The notes beneath the pieces are model-generated. The model saw only the letters and a list, made by a program, of their open reading frames with translations, did not search any database and was not told where the DNA came from. A stretch of 64,000 nucleotides of DNA from Enhydrobacter sp. Its GTDB lineage: Bacteria > Pseudomonadota > Alphaproteobacteria > Reyranellales > Reyranellaceae. The stretch lies in assembly GCA_026126105.1 (NCBI GenBank), contig JAHCJV010000001.1, forward strand, positions 151,448 to 215,447, in the 5' to 3' direction. Positions 28,513-40,282 of this stretch are shown piece after piece; position 1 is the stretch's first letter, and every line of letters begins with the position of its first letter. A program made the translations under genes and the position numbers.

Positions 28513-28541
28513 AAAAGAGTGGGCCGCAAACCCGCTCTTTT
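28513..28541 (+). terminator. Intrinsic-terminator-like hairpin in the rimP-nusA leader (possible attenuator)
   Basis: AAAAGAGTGGG (28513-28523), a 7-nt loop CCGCAAA and CCCGCTCTTTT (28531-28541) form a 7-bp GC-rich stem with one G-T pair, flanked by A-run and T-run. It lies 47 nt before the rimP start and no plus-strand gene lies upstream. It would therefore terminate the operon's own leader transcript, or a short RNA made from about 28380-28540. No tRNA-fMet gene, as in the Escherichia coli metY-nusA leader, was found here. Confidence 0.6.
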
Positions 28542-28587
28542 CATTTGCCGAAATCCTGTTGGCTCAAAATGTCGAGAATCGCCCTTA

Positions 28588-29097
28588 GTGACCGAAATCC
28601 TGCGTCGCATCGAAGACATCGTCGCCCCGACCATCGTCGGCATGGGCTTCGAGCTGGTGCGTGTCGCGATGAGCCGGGGCGGTGGGACCCTGCAGGTCAT
28701 GATCGAACCGGCTGACGGCCGGCCGATGGATGTCGAGGACTGCGCGAATGTCTCGCGCGCGCTCTCGGCGGTGCTCGATGTCGAGGATCCGATTCCCGGC
28801 GCGTACACGCTGGAAGTGAGCTCGCCCGGCATCGACCGGCCGCTCACGCGCGAGAAGGACTATGTTCGCTGGTCCGGCCACCTCGCCCGCATGGAGACTT
28901 CGGAGCCTGTCGAAGGCAGGCGCCGTTTCAAAGGCGTGATCCTCGGGCTGGAGAACGGCGCCGTGAGGTTGCGGCTCGAGGACAGCAAGGAGGCGCTCGT
29001 GCCGTTGTCCATCGTGTCCCGCGCCAAGCTCGAACTGACTGACGCACTGCTCGACGAACACCGCCGCGCCCGGGAAGGCGCGGAACAGGCCCACTAG
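28588..29097 (+). CDS. rimP: Ribosome maturation factor RimP
   Basis: This protein of about 169 residues, needed for 30S subunit maturation, has the N-terminal domain VTEILRRIEDIVAPTIVGMGFELVRV and the family blocks VEDCANVSRALSAVLDVEDP and YTLEVSSPGIDRPLTREKDYVRW. A C-terminal SH3-like domain includes FKGVILGLENGAVRLRLE. The GTG start at 28588 is inferred from family alignment; upstream in-frame codons to 28420 look non-coding. It is the first gene of the nusA-infB operon, 23 nt before nusA. Confidence 0.93.
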   Translation: MTEILRRIEDIVAPTIVGMGFELVRVAMSRGGGTLQVMIEPADGRPMDVEDCANVSRALSAVLDVEDPIPGAYTLEVSSPGIDRPLTREKDYVRWSGHLARMETSEPVEGRRRFKGVILGLENGAVRLRLEDSKEALVPLSIVSRAKLELTDALLDEHRRAREGAEQAH

Positions 29098-29120
29098 GAA
29101 TAGGCGAGAGGAAGACAATC

Positions 29121-30659
29121 ATGGCAACGACTGCCGATATCCCGCGTCTGGAGATGCTCCAGGTGGCCGACATGGTCGCCAGGGAAAAGGGCATCGAGCG
29201 CGAGGAGGTGCTCGAGGCGATGGAGCAGGCGATCCAGAAAGCCGGCCGCGCCAAGTACGGGCTGGAGCACGACATTCGTGCCGAGATCGATCGCAAGACC
29301 GGCGAGATCAAGCTGCTGCGCTACATGCAGGTCGCCGAGCCGATCGAGAACGAGAACACGCAGGTTTCCGTGGTCGAGGCCCAGCGCCGCAATCCCGAGG
29401 CGCAGGTCGGCGACTTCCTTACCGATGAGCTGCCGCCGATCGACTTCGGCCGCGTCGCCGCCCAGACGGCCAAGCAGGTGATCACCCAGCGCATGCGCGA
29501 AAGCGAGCGCAAGCGGCAGTACGACGAATTCAAGGACCGCGTCGGCGAGATCGTGTCCGGGGTCGTCAAGCGCGTCGACTATGGCAACATCACCGTGGAT
29601 CTTCAGCGCGCCGAGGGCGTGATCCGCCGCGACGAGACGATCCCGCGCGAGAGCCTGCGGGTGAACGATCGCGTGCGTGCCTACATCTTCGACGTCCGCG
29701 AGGAGCCGCGGGGACCGCAGATCTTCCTCTCCCGCAGCCATCCGCAGTTCATGGCAAAGCTGTTCACCCAGGAAGTGCCGGAAATCTACGACGGCATCAT
29801 CGAGATCAAGGCCGTCGCGCGCGATCCCGGCAGCCGTGCGAAAATTGCCGTGCTCAGCCACGACAGCTCGATCGATCCGATCGGCGCCTGCGTCGGCATG
29901 CGCGGCAGCAGGGTCCAGGCGGTCGTCCAGGAGCTGCAGGGGGAGAAGGTCGACATCATCCCGTGGTCGCCCGAAGTCGCGAACTTCATCGTCAATGCGC
30001 TCGCGCCGGCGGAGGTCAGCAAGGTGCTGATGGACGAGGAAACCAGCAAGGCCGAGGTCGTGGTACCCGACGATCAGCTCAGCCTCGCGATCGGCCGGCG
30101 CGGACAGAACGTCAAGCTCGCCTCGCAGCTCACCGGCTGGGAGATCGACATCATGACCGAGGCGGAGGAGAGCGAACGGCGTCAGAAGGAGACCCGCGAG
30201 CGCACCGAGCTGTTCAAGGAGGCGCTTGATGTCGACGACGTCATTGCCCATCTCCTGGTGGCCGAAGGCTACGCCGCGGTCGAGGATATTTCCGAGTCCG
30301 CGGTAGAGGATCTGCAGACCGTCGAGGGCTTCGACGAGGACATCGCCAGCGAGCTCCAGCGACGGGCGCGCGAGTACATCGAACGGCGCGATGCCGAGCT
30401 CGCAAGCCGGCTGGGAGAGCTGGGCATGAGCGAGGAAGTGCGCGGCATCGAAGGGCTTACTCTGCCGATGCTGGTAGCGCTGGGCGACAAGGGTGTGAAG
30501 ACTCTCGACGACCTGGCCGATCTCGCCTCCGACGAGCTGCGCGAGATCGTGGGCGAAAGCACAATGGATGCCGAGACCGCGAACGCCATCATCATGAAGG
30601 CGCGTGAGCACTGGTTCCCGGCGGAGGAAGCGGCCTCGGCCGAGCAAGCTAAAGTCTGA
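29121..30659 (+). CDS. nusA: Transcription termination/antitermination factor NusA
   Basis: This 512-residue protein starts with the RNA-polymerase-binding domain LQVADMVAREKGIEREEVLEAMEQAIQKAG. An S1 domain (VGEIVSGVVKRVDYGNITVDLQRAEG) and two KH domains follow (IGACVGMRGSRVQAVVQELQGEKVDI; LAIGRRGQNVKLASQLTGWEIDIM). Two acidic C-terminal helix-hairpin-helix repeats begin at about 355 and 430. It regulates pausing, termination and antitermination. The extended C-terminus is typical of proteobacteria. Confidence 0.98.
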   Translation: MATTADIPRLEMLQVADMVAREKGIEREEVLEAMEQAIQKAGRAKYGLEHDIRAEIDRKTGEIKLLRYMQVAEPIENENTQVSVVEAQRRNPEAQVGDFLTDELPPIDFGRVAAQTAKQVITQRMRESERKRQYDEFKDRVGEIVSGVVKRVDYGNITVDLQRAEGVIRRDETIPRESLRVNDRVRAYIFDVREEPRGPQIFLSRSHPQFMAKLFTQEVPEIYDGIIEIKAVARDPGSRAKIAVLSHDSSIDPIGACVGMRGSRVQAVVQELQGEKVDIIPWSPEVANFIVNALAPAEVSKVLMDEETSKAEVVVPDDQLSLAIGRRGQNVKLASQLTGWEIDIMTEAEESERRQKETRERTELFKEALDVDDVIAHLLVAEGYAAVEDISESAVEDLQTVEGFDEDIASELQRRAREYIERRDAELASRLGELGMSEEVRGIEGLTLPMLVALGDKGVKTLDDLADLASDELREIVGESTMDAETANAIIMKAREHWFPAEEAASAEQAKV

Positions 30660-30678
30660 GAATAGGGAGATCGATCGC

Positions 30679-31305
30679 TTGACCATGGCCCTTGCCATGC
30701 ACCTCGAACCCGCGGCTTCCGCCGTTCCCGGTCCGCTGCGTACCTGCATCGTGACCCGTGAGACAGCGGCGCCGGAGCGGATGATACGGTTCGTCGTCGG
30801 GCCGGAAGGGGATGTCGTGCCCGATCTGGCGCGGCGTCTTCCCGGTCGCGGGATGTGGCTGCGGGCCGAGCGGGCAGTGCTGGAGCAGGCGATCGTCCGA
30901 AAGGCATTTGCCCGCGCGGCGCGCGCTCCCGTCAGGGCGTCGGCCGATTTGCCCGAGCGTGTCGAGACGTTGTTGCTGGCTCGTGTGCTCGAGGACCTGA
31001 GCCGAGCGCGGCGTGCGGGCCGTGCGGTCGCGGGTTTCGTCCGTGTCGAGCAGATGATTGGCCGCCACCGGGCAGGGTTGCTCGTGGTGGCGAGCGAGGC
31101 GAATGGCGACGGCTTGAGCAAGCTCGAGGCCACGGGCTTGCCGATCGAGCATCTGGGCGACGCCGCTGCCCTAGGCGGTGTGTTCGGGCGCGATCGGGCG
31201 ATCTACGTGGCCGTGGCGCGCGACGACGTGTCGGGCCAGTTCATTCAACGGATTGCGGGTGGGGCGGCGCGTTGGCGTGGCTATCGCTCGAACGGCGCCG
31301 GTTGA
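30679..31305 (+). CDS. ylxR: YlxR (DUF448) / L7Ae-like RNA-binding fusion protein
   Basis: This protein of about 208 residues has an N-terminal DUF448 domain ([41 protein letters not shown]) and a C-terminal L7Ae/YlxQ-like domain ([33 protein letters not shown]). Gram-positive bacteria encode these as separate ylxR and ylxQ genes; alphaproteobacteria commonly carry the fusion. A TTG at 30679 sits 9 nt after GGGAG; the ATG at 30685 is 15 nt away and is the alternative. It sits between nusA and infB. Confidence 0.88.
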   Translation: MTMALAMHLEPAASAVPGPLRTCIVTRETAAPERMIRFVVGPEGDVVPDLARRLPGRGMWLRAERAVLEQAIVRKAFARAARAPVRASADLPERVETLLLARVLEDLSRARRAGRAVAGFVRVEQMIGRHRAGLLVVASEANGDGLSKLEATGLPIEHLGDAAALGGVFGRDRAIYVAVARDDVSGQFIQRIAGGAARWRGYRSNGAG

Positions 31306-31336
31306 CGGGCCGAAGCGGAGCAAGGACAAGAAGCGT

Positions 31337-34300
31337 ATGACCGAACAGAAAGAGACGACCAAGCCGACCAAGCCGCTGACCCTGTCGACCACGGCACGCA
31401 CGGGCGCGGCGGTCTCGAAAGGCAGCGAGACGCAGGTGCGCCAGAAGTTCTCGCATGGACGCTCGCGCGCGGTGACGGTCGAGGTAAAGAAGCCGATCAA
31501 GCGTCCCACGGCGGCCGCGGCTGCTCCTGCAGCCCCGATGCCGGCGCCTGCCGTGGCTGCCGCTGCGGCGGCGGCTGCAGCTGCAGCTGCAGCCAAAGCG
31601 GCCGCTCCTGCTTCTGCGGCACCGAAACCCGCTGCTCCTGCCGCTCCGGCGCCCCGCGCGGAGACACCCATTCCTGCAGCGCCTGCTTCGGCAGCACCGG
31701 CTCCAGCGCCTGCAGCTCCAGTCGCGGCGGCACCCGCCCCTGCGGTCTCCGTCCCGGCGGCACCGGCCCCCGCTCCGGCTCCGGCGTCTCCCCCAACGGC
31801 CCCCACCACGGTGGAGGCGAAGCCAGCTCCCGCCCCCGCCCCCGCTTCGGCCCCCGCCCCCGCTTCGGCCCCCGCCTCCGCTTCGGCCCCCGCCCCGGCA
31901 CCCAATCCAGCACCGGTGCCGGCAACGGCGGCCGCTCCGGCCACCGCTCCCCGCGCATCAACCCCTGCCGTCCGCACGACTGCACCGAGCGCTGCCGCGC
32001 GCGCTACGACGCCGGCGCCAGCGGCTCGCACTCCCGCACCGCCGGCGCGTCCGGGATTCCGATCCGGCAGTGGGTCGGCGCCAACGCCGCAGCGCTCGTC
32101 ATCGTCGGCTTCGAATCAACGATCGGGTCCTTCGAACCGTCCGGGTCAGCCTGGCGGTCGCGGCATCGTGCTGCGTACGCTGACGGAAGAGGAAAAAATT
32201 GCCCGCGCACGGGCCTTGGTCGACGCCAATCGCGACGCCGAGATCGCACGCCAGCGCGCGGCGGAAGAGGCCAAGCGCCGCGAGGCCGAGGAAAAGTTGC
32301 GTTCGGCGGCGGAGGAGGAGCACAGGAAGCGCCTCGCCGAGGAAGAGGCGCGCAAAAAGACCGAGGACGAGATCAAGCGCAAGGCGGATGCGCTGGTGCA
32401 GAAGCGCATGGACCAGGCTGGTGCCGCGCCGCAAACGCCCATGGCACGCCAAGTGGAGGAGATCGGGGCGGCTCGGCCGACATTGTCGACACCAAATCCA
32501 GGCGGCCCGACCATCGTGCGCCGTCCGCCCGGTTCCCCTCCGCCGGCAGCCCCGGGTGCCGGAGCTCTGCGCCGTCCGCCAATGCGCCCGCCGCTGGCAC
32601 CGCCCAAGCGTCCAGCTGCTGCACCGGGGGCGCGCCGCGAGGGACCCAAGCGCCGCTCCGACAAGATCGACGTCGGTCGCGCGGTCGAAGGCGAGAACGA
32701 TTTCCGCAGCCGCTCGGTGGCGCAGCAGCGCCGCCGCCTCGAGCGTGAGCGCCGCCGCGAGAGCTCGAACGAGCCGCAGCAGAAGGTCTATCGCGAGGTC
32801 ACCATTCCGGAGACCATCACGGTGCAGGAACTCGCCGCGCGCATGTCGGAGCGTGGCGCTGACGTGATCAAGACGCTGATGGGCATGGGCGTGATGGCCA
32901 CCATCAACCAGGTGATCGATCCCGACACTGCGGAACTGGTGGTGACGGAGATGGGCCACCGGTTCAAGCGCGTCACGGAAGGCGACGTCGAGACCGGTCT
33001 GGCCGATGCGGCCGATGCCGACGACAAGCTGGTCCCGCGCCCGCCGGTGGTCACCATCATGGGCCACGTCGATCACGGCAAGACATCGCTGCTCGACGCG
33101 TTGCGCGCGACCGACGTGGCGGGTGGCGAGGCTGGCGGCATCACCCAGCATATCGGCGCCTATCAGGTGACGCTGCCGTCGCAGCAGAAGATCACCTTCC
33201 TCGACACGCCAGGCCATGAGGCGTTCACCGCCATGCGCGCCCGCGGTGCCAAGGTGACGGACATCGTGGTGCTCGTGGTCGCAGCCGATGACGGCGTGAT
33301 GCCCCAGACCAGGGAAGCGATCGCTCATGCGAAGTCGGCCAACGTGCCGATCATCGTGGCGATCAACAAGATGGACAAGGCTGGTGCCGATCCCAGCCGC
33401 GTGCGCAATGAGCTGCTGCGCGACGAGGTCCAGGTCGAGCAACTGGGCGGCGACGTCCAGTCGATCGAGGTGTCGGCGACGCAGAAGATGAACCTCGACA
33501 AGCTCGAGGAAGCCATCCTGCTTCAGGCCGAGGTGCTTGACCTCAAGGCCAATCCCGATCGCGCCGCGGACGGCGTCGTGGTTGAAGCCAAGCTCGATCC
33601 GGGCCGTGGTTCGGTTGCTACCGTGCTGGTCCAGCGCGGCACGCTGAAGGTCGGCGACGTGCTCGTCGCCGGCGCGGTGTGGGGCCGAGTGCGTCGCCTG
33701 GTCGATGATCGCGGGCAGGTGGTGGAACGCGCCGGTCCGGCCTTTCCGGTCGAAATCCTGGGTCTCGACGGCACCCCGCAGGCAGGTGACGAGTTCCATG
33801 TCGTGGAGAGCGAGGCTCGCGCACGCGAGATCGCCGATTTCCGCGTCCGTCGCGATCGCCAGGCCCAGCTTGCCCGCGTTGCCGGTGGCCGCGGCACGCT
33901 GGAAGAGATGATGAAGGGCATCCGCGAGGGCACGGCGAAGGAATTGCCGGTGCTGATCAAGGCCGACGTGCAGGGCTCGGCCGAGGCGCTCGCGGGCGCG
34001 ATCTCGCGGCTATCGACCGAGAAGGTAGCGACCCGTGTCGTGCTGAGCGGCGTGGGCGGCATCAGCGAGGCCGACCTGACGCTCGCCAAGGCGTCGGGCG
34101 CGCTGATCATCGGCTTCAACGTGCGGGCGAACCCGCAGGCGCGCGAGATCGCCAAACGCGACAAGATCGACATCCGCTACTACAGCATCATCTACAAGGT
34201 CACCGAGGACATCGAGGCGCTGATGCTCGGCCTCGTCGAGCCGACCTACAAGGAGACCTTCCTCGGCAACGCACAGATCCGCGAGATCTTCCGCATCACG

Positions 34301-34549
34301 AAGACGGGCAACGTCGCCGGCTGCATGGTTACGGAAGGCATCGTCAAGCGTGGCGCCAAGGTCCGTCTGCTGCGCGACAACGTCGTGATCCATGAGGGTA
34401 CGCTGAAGACGCTGCGTCGCTTCAAGGAAGAGGTTCGCGAGGTCCAGCACGGTTTCGAGTGCGGCATGGCGTTCGAGAACTACGACGATCTGAAGGTCGG
34501 CGACGTGATCGAATGCTTCGACGTCGAGCAGGTCAAGCCTACCTTGTAA
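31337..34549 (+). CDS. infB: Translation initiation factor IF-2
   Basis: This 1070-residue GTPase starts [20 protein letters not shown]. Residues about 55-260 form a low-complexity Ala/Pro region, then a charged helical stretch ([38 protein letters not shown]). The G domain contains [15 protein letters not shown] (G1), [18 protein letters not shown] (G3), [10 protein letters not shown] (G4) and SATQKMNLD (G5). Domains II, III and the fMet-tRNA-binding IV follow, ending [14 protein letters not shown]. The GTG extension to 31178 overlaps ylxR and is rejected. The length exceeds Escherichia coli IF-2 (890) because of the Ala/Pro region. Confidence 0.97.
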   Translation: MTEQKETTKPTKPLTLSTTARTGAAVSKGSETQVRQKFSHGRSRAVTVEVKKPIKRPTAAAAAPAAPMPAPAVAAAAAAAAAAAAAKAAAPASAAPKPAAPAAPAPRAETPIPAAPASAAPAPAPAAPVAAAPAPAVSVPAAPAPAPAPASPPTAPTTVEAKPAPAPAPASAPAPASAPASASAPAPAPNPAPVPATAAAPATAPRASTPAVRTTAPSAAARATTPAPAARTPAPPARPGFRSGSGSAPTPQRSSSSASNQRSGPSNRPGQPGGRGIVLRTLTEEEKIARARALVDANRDAEIARQRAAEEAKRREAEEKLRSAAEEEHRKRLAEEEARKKTEDEIKRKADALVQKRMDQAGAAPQTPMARQVEEIGAARPTLSTPNPGGPTIVRRPPGSPPPAAPGAGALRRPPMRPPLAPPKRPAAAPGARREGPKRRSDKIDVGRAVEGENDFRSRSVAQQRRRLERERRRESSNEPQQKVYREVTIPETITVQELAARMSERGADVIKTLMGMGVMATINQVIDPDTAELVVTEMGHRFKRVTEGDVETGLADAADADDKLVPRPPVVTIMGHVDHGKTSLLDALRATDVAGGEAGGITQHIGAYQVTLPSQQKITFLDTPGHEAFTAMRARGAKVTDIVVLVVAADDGVMPQTREAIAHAKSANVPIIVAINKMDKAGADPSRVRNELLRDEVQVEQLGGDVQSIEVSATQKMNLDKLEEAILLQAEVLDLKANPDRAADGVVVEAKLDPGRGSVATVLVQRGTLKVGDVLVAGAVWGRVRRLVDDRGQVVERAGPAFPVEILGLDGTPQAGDEFHVVESEARAREIADFRVRRDRQAQLARVAGGRGTLEEMMKGIREGTAKELPVLIKADVQGSAEALAGAISRLSTEKVATRVVLSGVGGISEADLTLAKASGALIIGFNVRANPQAREIAKRDKIDIRYYSIIYKVTEDIEALMLGLVEPTYKETFLGNAQIREIFRITKTGNVAGCMVTEGIVKRGAKVRLLRDNVVIHEGTLKTLRRFKEEVREVQHGFECGMAFENYDDLKVGDVIECFDVEQVKPTL
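31821..31906 (+). repeat. Imperfect 18-nt tandem repeats encoding Pro-Ala-Ser units in infB
   Basis: The unit, roughly CCCGCCCCCGCTTCGGCC, recurs about four times with single-base variation and encodes APAPAS-type residues. It lies inside the flexible N-terminal region of IF-2. Slippage here could vary the linker length without changing the reading frame. Confidence 0.7.
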
Positions 34550-34639
34550 GGATGTCGGCGCGCCGCCTGCGTGGCGCGCAATGCACTTCCGGGCCGCTCC
34601 GATGCCGAGTGCGGTCCCTAGAGTACGAGGGAAAATGCA

Positions 34640-35044
34640 ATGCCCCGGCGTCGCGCAACCGAGAAAGAACATCGCGCTCCCGGCCAGCGGCAGCTCCGTG
34701 TCGGCGAGGAAATCCGCCACCTGCTCGCCGAGCTCCTCGAGCGCGGCAACATGCGTGATCCCGACCTGCGTGACGCCACGATCACGGTGACATCGGTCGA
34801 TGTCAGCCCGGATCTGCGAAATGCGGTCGCATTCGTGATGCCGCTTGGCGGCAAGGACACCGAGCGCCTGCTCTCCGCGCTGCGCCGCGCGGCCCCCTGG
34901 TTCCGCGCGCGGGTGAGCGAGAAGGCGGGCCTGCGCAGCGCGCCTGACATCCGGTTCCAGCTCGACCAGACCTTCGACGAGGCCGACAAGATCGGGGCCC
35001 TGCTGCGGCGTCCGGATGTAGCGCGCGATATCGAACAGGAGTGA
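34640..35044 (+). CDS. rbfA: Ribosome-binding factor A
   Basis: This 134-residue single KH-like domain protein has RQLRVGEEIRHLLAELLERGNMRDPDL, ITVTSVDVSPDLRNAVAFVMPLGG and the C-terminal IRFQLDQTFDEADKIGALL, all RbfA signatures. It matures the 5' end of 16S rRNA and the 30S decoding region. GAGGGA at 34627-34632 serves the ATG at 34640. It follows infB by 90 nt in the same operon. Confidence 0.95.
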   Translation: MPRRRATEKEHRAPGQRQLRVGEEIRHLLAELLERGNMRDPDLRDATITVTSVDVSPDLRNAVAFVMPLGGKDTERLLSALRRAAPWFRARVSEKAGLRSAPDIRFQLDQTFDEADKIGALLRRPDVARDIEQE

Positions 35045-35105
35045 GCCAGCCGGTATTCAGGCCTCCGCCTCGCTCATGATCCGGCGCTTGCCTAAGCGCG
35101 CATGA

Positions 35106-35124
35106 GGCAGGCGAGCCGCCTGCC
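35106..35124 (+). other. Perfect hairpin between rbfA and truB
   Basis: GGCAGGCG (35106-35113), loop AGC and CGCCTGCC (35117-35124) form an 8-bp stem with a 3-nt loop, 20 nt before the truB start. No T-run follows, so it is not an intrinsic terminator. It may be an mRNA processing or stability element. Confidence 0.45.
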
Positions 35125-35144
35125 GTCCAGCAAGGCGCCAATTC

Positions 35145-36044
35145 ATGAAGCGACCGAAAAACAAGATCGACGGATGGGTCGTGCTCGACAAGCCGCTAGG
35201 CATGGGTTCGACCACGGCCGTCGGGCGCGTGCGCTGGCTGTACTCGGCCGAGAAAGCCGGCCACGGCGGCACGCTCGACCCGCTCGCCACCGGCGTTCTG
35301 CCCATCGCGTTGGGGGAGGCGACCAAGACCGTCCCGTTCGTCATGGACGGCCGCAAGGAATACCGCTTCACCCTGCGCTTCGGCGAGGCGCGCACGACCG
35401 AAGACGGCGAAGGCGAGGTGACGGCGATCAGCGATGCGCGGCCCACTGACGAGGCAATCCGCCAGATTCTGTCGCGCTTTGTCGGCGAGGTGGAGCAAAC
35501 GCCGCCGATCTTCTCCGCGCTGAAAATAGATGGCAAGCGAGCCTACGACCTCGCGCGCGCCGGCACCGCGGTCGAGCTCAAGCCACGGACGGTCAGGATC
35601 GATCGTCTCGAGCTGCTCGGCCGCCCGGACCCTGAGCACGCAGATTTTGTGGTCGCGTGTGGCAAGGGTACCTATATCCGGTCGCTTGGACGAGACTTGG
35701 CGCTCGCTCTCGGCACCGTCGGCCATCTCTCGGCACTGCGTCGGACCGCCGCCGGGCCATTCCGGGAAGCGGCGGCCATTTCGCTTCCCAAACTGGAGGC
35801 CCTCGGGCATATTCCCGCGCTTCTCGGGGCCCTGGCCCCCGTCGCGACCGCGCTGGACGACATCCCGGCGCTGGCCTTGACGGAAACCCAAGCGAACCGG
35901 CTGCGCCACGGCCAGCCGGTGCTCTTGACCCGGGACGTACCGCCGTCCGGCGCGCTGCTTCGCGCCGAAACGGACAGCAAGCTGGTCGCTCTCGTCCGCT
36001 CCGACGGCGTGGCTCTTCAGCCGGTACGCGTGTTCAACCTCTAG
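35145..36044 (+). CDS. truB: tRNA pseudouridine55 synthase
   Basis: This 299-residue enzyme starts [22 protein letters not shown]. It carries the catalytic-Asp motif [23 protein letters not shown] and the block [23 protein letters not shown]-terminal PUA-like region ends [17 protein letters not shown]. It makes Psi55 in the T-loop of tRNAs. rpsO starts 16 nt downstream, so no independent rpsO leader exists. Confidence 0.97.
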   Translation: MKRPKNKIDGWVVLDKPLGMGSTTAVGRVRWLYSAEKAGHGGTLDPLATGVLPIALGEATKTVPFVMDGRKEYRFTLRFGEARTTEDGEGEVTAISDARPTDEAIRQILSRFVGEVEQTPPIFSALKIDGKRAYDLARAGTAVELKPRTVRIDRLELLGRPDPEHADFVVACGKGTYIRSLGRDLALALGTVGHLSALRRTAAGPFREAAAISLPKLEALGHIPALLGALAPVATALDDIPALALTETQANRLRHGQPVLLTRDVPPSGALLRAETDSKLVALVRSDGVALQPVRVFNL

Positions 36045-36060
36045 TTCTCAGGAGAGTCCG

Positions 36061-36330
36061 ATGTCGATCACAGCCGAGCGCAAGGCGGAGCTTATCAAGT
36101 CGTATGCCCAGGGTGAAGGCGACACCGGTTCGCCGGAAGTGCAGGTCGCGATCCTGACCACGCGCATCACCAACCTCACGGAGCATTTCAAAGGTCACGC
36201 GAAGGACCATCATTCGCGCCGCGGACTGCTTAAGCTGGTCGGCCAGCGTCGTCGTCTGCTCGACTATCTCAAGGCCAAGGACAGCGCGCGCTACGCCTCG
36301 TTGATCGAGCGTCTGGGTCTGCGCCGTTGA
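36061..36330 (+). CDS. rpsO: 30S ribosomal protein S15
   Basis: This is the standard 89-residue S15: [56 protein letters not shown] and the C-terminal [12 protein letters not shown]. It binds the central domain of 16S rRNA. AGGAGAG precedes the ATG. A terminator hairpin starts 7 nt after the stop. Confidence 0.98.
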   Translation: MSITAERKAELIKSYAQGEGDTGSPEVQVAILTTRITNLTEHFKGHAKDHHSRRGLLKLVGQRRRLLDYLKAKDSARYASLIERLGLRR

Positions 36331-36336
36331 TTTACC

Positions 36337-36361
36337 GGCCCCGCCCATCGGCGGGGCCTTT
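36337..36361 (+). terminator. Intrinsic terminator between rpsO and pnp
   Basis: GGCCCCGCC (36337-36345), loop CATC, GGCGGGGCC (36350-36358) and TTT form a perfect 9-bp stem with a short T-run. The short T-run suggests partial readthrough into pnp. Confidence 0.75.
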
Positions 36362-36417
36362 CAGCGTCGCGTTGTCTGGTCCCCGTCTTTATGGCCGGCC
36401 GATGCGACTTCGTAGGT

Positions 36418-36482
36418 ACCGGGAAGGCAGGGGCTGTTGCAAAGGCCTGTCCCGGTCCTGCCGATGCAAGGGTGTCGGCAGG
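36418..36482 (+). promoter_or_regulatory. Two adjacent stem-loops in the pnp leader
   Basis: The first hairpin pairs ACCGGGA-AGGC (36418-36428) with GCCT-g-TCCCGGT (36445-36456), 11 bp with one bulge. The second pairs CCTGCCGA (36457-36464) with TCGGCAGG (36475-36482), 8 perfect bp around a 10-nt loop. They abut with no gap, 49 nt before the pnp start. Escherichia coli pnp has a double-hairpin leader cut by RNase III that allows PNPase autoregulation; the same use here is inferred. Confidence 0.6.
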
Positions 36483-36531
36483 CGGTCGTCGCGTGGCGGG
36501 GGCGCACGGCCGGTAGGAAAGGAATGATGAT

Positions 36532-38679
<2,148 letters not shown>

Positions 38680-38702
38680 GAACAGCTCTCTGCAAGTTGA
38701 AG

Positions 38703-38728
38703 CGGCGGCCTTCGGGCCGCCGTTTTTT
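38703..38728 (+). terminator. Intrinsic terminator after pnp
   Basis: CGGCGGCC (38703-38710), loop TTCG, GGCCGCCG (38715-38722) and TTTTTT. A perfect 8-bp stem capped by a stable UUCG tetraloop and followed by six T residues ends the rimP-pnp operon. Confidence 0.92.
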
Positions 38729-38744
38729 GCCGTAGAGTGACGAC

Positions 38745-39392
38745 ATGATCCGCCGCGCATTTACCCTTGGCTTGGGAACGTCGCTGCTGGCGTCGCACGC
38801 CTCCGCCGACAATCATGTCGTCACGCCCTCGCAGACGGAAGGACCGTTCTATCCAACTGAATTTCCGGCCGACTCCGACAACGATCTCGTGCAGGTCCGC
38901 GGTGCGTCCGCTCGCGCCATGGGAACCGTGCTCCATCTGCAGGGCCGCGTGTTCACCATAGGGGGAGCGCTCGCCCCGGGTCGAACGACGGTCGAGATCT
39001 GGCAATGCGATTCCCAAGGCCTTTACGATCATCCTCGCCAGTCAATGCGGGAGTCGCGAGACACCGCCTTCCAGGGCTACGGGCGCGTCGTTACCGATAA
39101 CGATGGTCGCTACAGCTTTCGAACTCTGAAGCCGACCGCCTACCCGGGCCGCACGCCGCACATCCATGTCAAGGTCGCAGCGGTCGATGGCCGGAGGCTT
39201 ACGACCCAGTTCTATGTGGAGGGCGAGCCGCGCAACACTGACGACTTTGTCTGGCGGAGCGCCGTCTCAGGTGATCCAAATCGCCGAGCCATGATCGAGA
39301 TGCGCCTCGAACCTGCCGATCGACTCGAACCCGGCGCCTTCACGACTGTGATGGATATCGTGCTGCCGTCTTTCGTTGGCCCAAAAGCCTGA
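38745..39392 (+). CDS. Intradiol ring-cleavage dioxygenase-like protein, exported
   Basis: This 215-residue protein has a signal peptide (MIRRAFTLGLGTSLLASHASA). The protocatechuate 3,4-dioxygenase-type fold shows in TPSQTEGPFYP, GRTTVEIWQCDSQGLYDHPRQ (Tyr ligand candidate), FQGYGRVVTDNDGRYSFRTLKP (Tyr) and GRTPHIHVKVAAVDGR (two His). These residues match the Fe(III) site of intradiol dioxygenases. Exported single-chain members of this family are common in alphaproteobacteria and poorly characterised. It starts 17 nt after the pnp terminator. Confidence 0.85.
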   Translation: MIRRAFTLGLGTSLLASHASADNHVVTPSQTEGPFYPTEFPADSDNDLVQVRGASARAMGTVLHLQGRVFTIGGALAPGRTTVEIWQCDSQGLYDHPRQSMRESRDTAFQGYGRVVTDNDGRYSFRTLKPTAYPGRTPHIHVKVAAVDGRRLTTQFYVEGEPRNTDDFVWRSAVSGDPNRRAMIEMRLEPADRLEPGAFTTVMDIVLPSFVGPKA

Positions 39393-39398
39393 GGGATC

Positions 39399-40241
39399 TT
39401 ACTTGTCGCCGATCTCGCTGGGCACGGCGCTGCCATCGTGCGGCAGGCCGATGGCGTGGTAACCGGCGTCGACGAATTGCACTGTGCCGGTGACGCCGGC
39501 ACTGAGATCGGACAGCAGATAGAGCGCGGCGCCGCCGACGTCCGTCAGTTCGATATTGCGGCGCAGCGGCGAAGCCTCGCGCGAAACGCGATAGACGTAA
39601 CGCGCGCCGCCGATCACCGCGCCCGCGAGGGTGCGCATCGGGCCGGGGGAGAGGGCATTGACCCGAACGCCCTGCGGGCCGAGGTCGGCGGCGAGATAGC
39701 GCACGCTGGCCTCGAGCGCCGCCTTGGCGACGCCCATTACGTTGTAGGACGGCATCACCCGCGTGGCGCCTTCATAGGTCAGCGTGATCAGGCTGCCGCC
39801 CTGAGTCATCAGCGGCAGCGCGCGCCGCGCGATCTCGGTGAAGGAATAGCAGGAGATGGTAAGGCTGCGCTGGAAGTTGGCCTTGCTCGTGTCGACGTAG
39901 CGCCCCTTGAGCTCTTCCTTGTCGGAAAAGGCAATGGCATGCACGACGAAATCGAGCCGGCCCCACTCCGCTTTCAGGCGCTCGAACAGCCCGTCGAGGC
40001 TCGCCTCGTTCTCGACGTCGGCTTCGTGGACGATTCTCGAGCCGAGCTTCTCGACCATCGGCAGCACGCGCTTGCCGAACGCGCCGCCCTGATAGGTGAA
40101 AGCGAGCTCCGCGCCGGCGGCATGGGCCGCTTGAGCGATGCCCCAGGCGATAGACCGGTCGTTGGCCACGCCCATGATCAGGCCGCGCCTGCCCTCCAGC
40201 AGCCTGGCGACAGCAGGTAGCGCGACGGCCTTCGACGACAT
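39399..40241 (-). CDS. fabI: Enoyl-[acyl-carrier-protein] reductase (NADH)
   Basis: This 280-residue short-chain dehydrogenase-like reductase has nucleotide-binding block GLIMGVANDRSIAWGIAQAA and the catalytic region ITLTYEGATRVMPSYNVMGVAKAALEASVRYLA. Tyr-x6-Lys is YNVMGVAK. The C-terminal GYHAIGLP region is also typical. It performs the last step of fatty-acid elongation. GGGGAGG precedes the ATG. It is the third gene of fabA-fabB-fabI, 41 nt after fabB. Confidence 0.95.
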   Translation of the reverse strand: MSSKAVALPAVARLLEGRRGLIMGVANDRSIAWGIAQAAHAAGAELAFTYQGGAFGKRVLPMVEKLGSRIVHEADVENEASLDGLFERLKAEWGRLDFVVHAIAFSDKEELKGRYVDTSKANFQRSLTISCYSFTEIARRALPLMTQGGSLITLTYEGATRVMPSYNVMGVAKAALEASVRYLAADLGPQGVRVNALSPGPMRTLAGAVIGGARYVYRVSREASPLRRNIELTDVGGAALYLLSDLSAGVTGTVQFVDAGYHAIGLPHDGSAVPSEIGDK

Positions 40242-40282
40242 GTGTGTCGCCTCCCCCGAGGCATCGTCAGGCATCTTCCCCT

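Noticed and set aside
28377..28587. tRNA-fMet gene in the nusA operon leader as in Escherichia coli
   Set aside because: No cloverleaf, anticodon loop or CCA end could be drawn; only the terminator-like hairpin is convincing.
29094..31133. Minus-strand 679-codon open frame over nusA and ylxR
   Set aside because: Antisense shadow of conserved translation genes.
31178..31336. GTG extension of infB upstream
   Set aside because: It overlaps ylxR in another frame and lacks the IF-2 N-terminal pattern; the ATG at 31337 fits.
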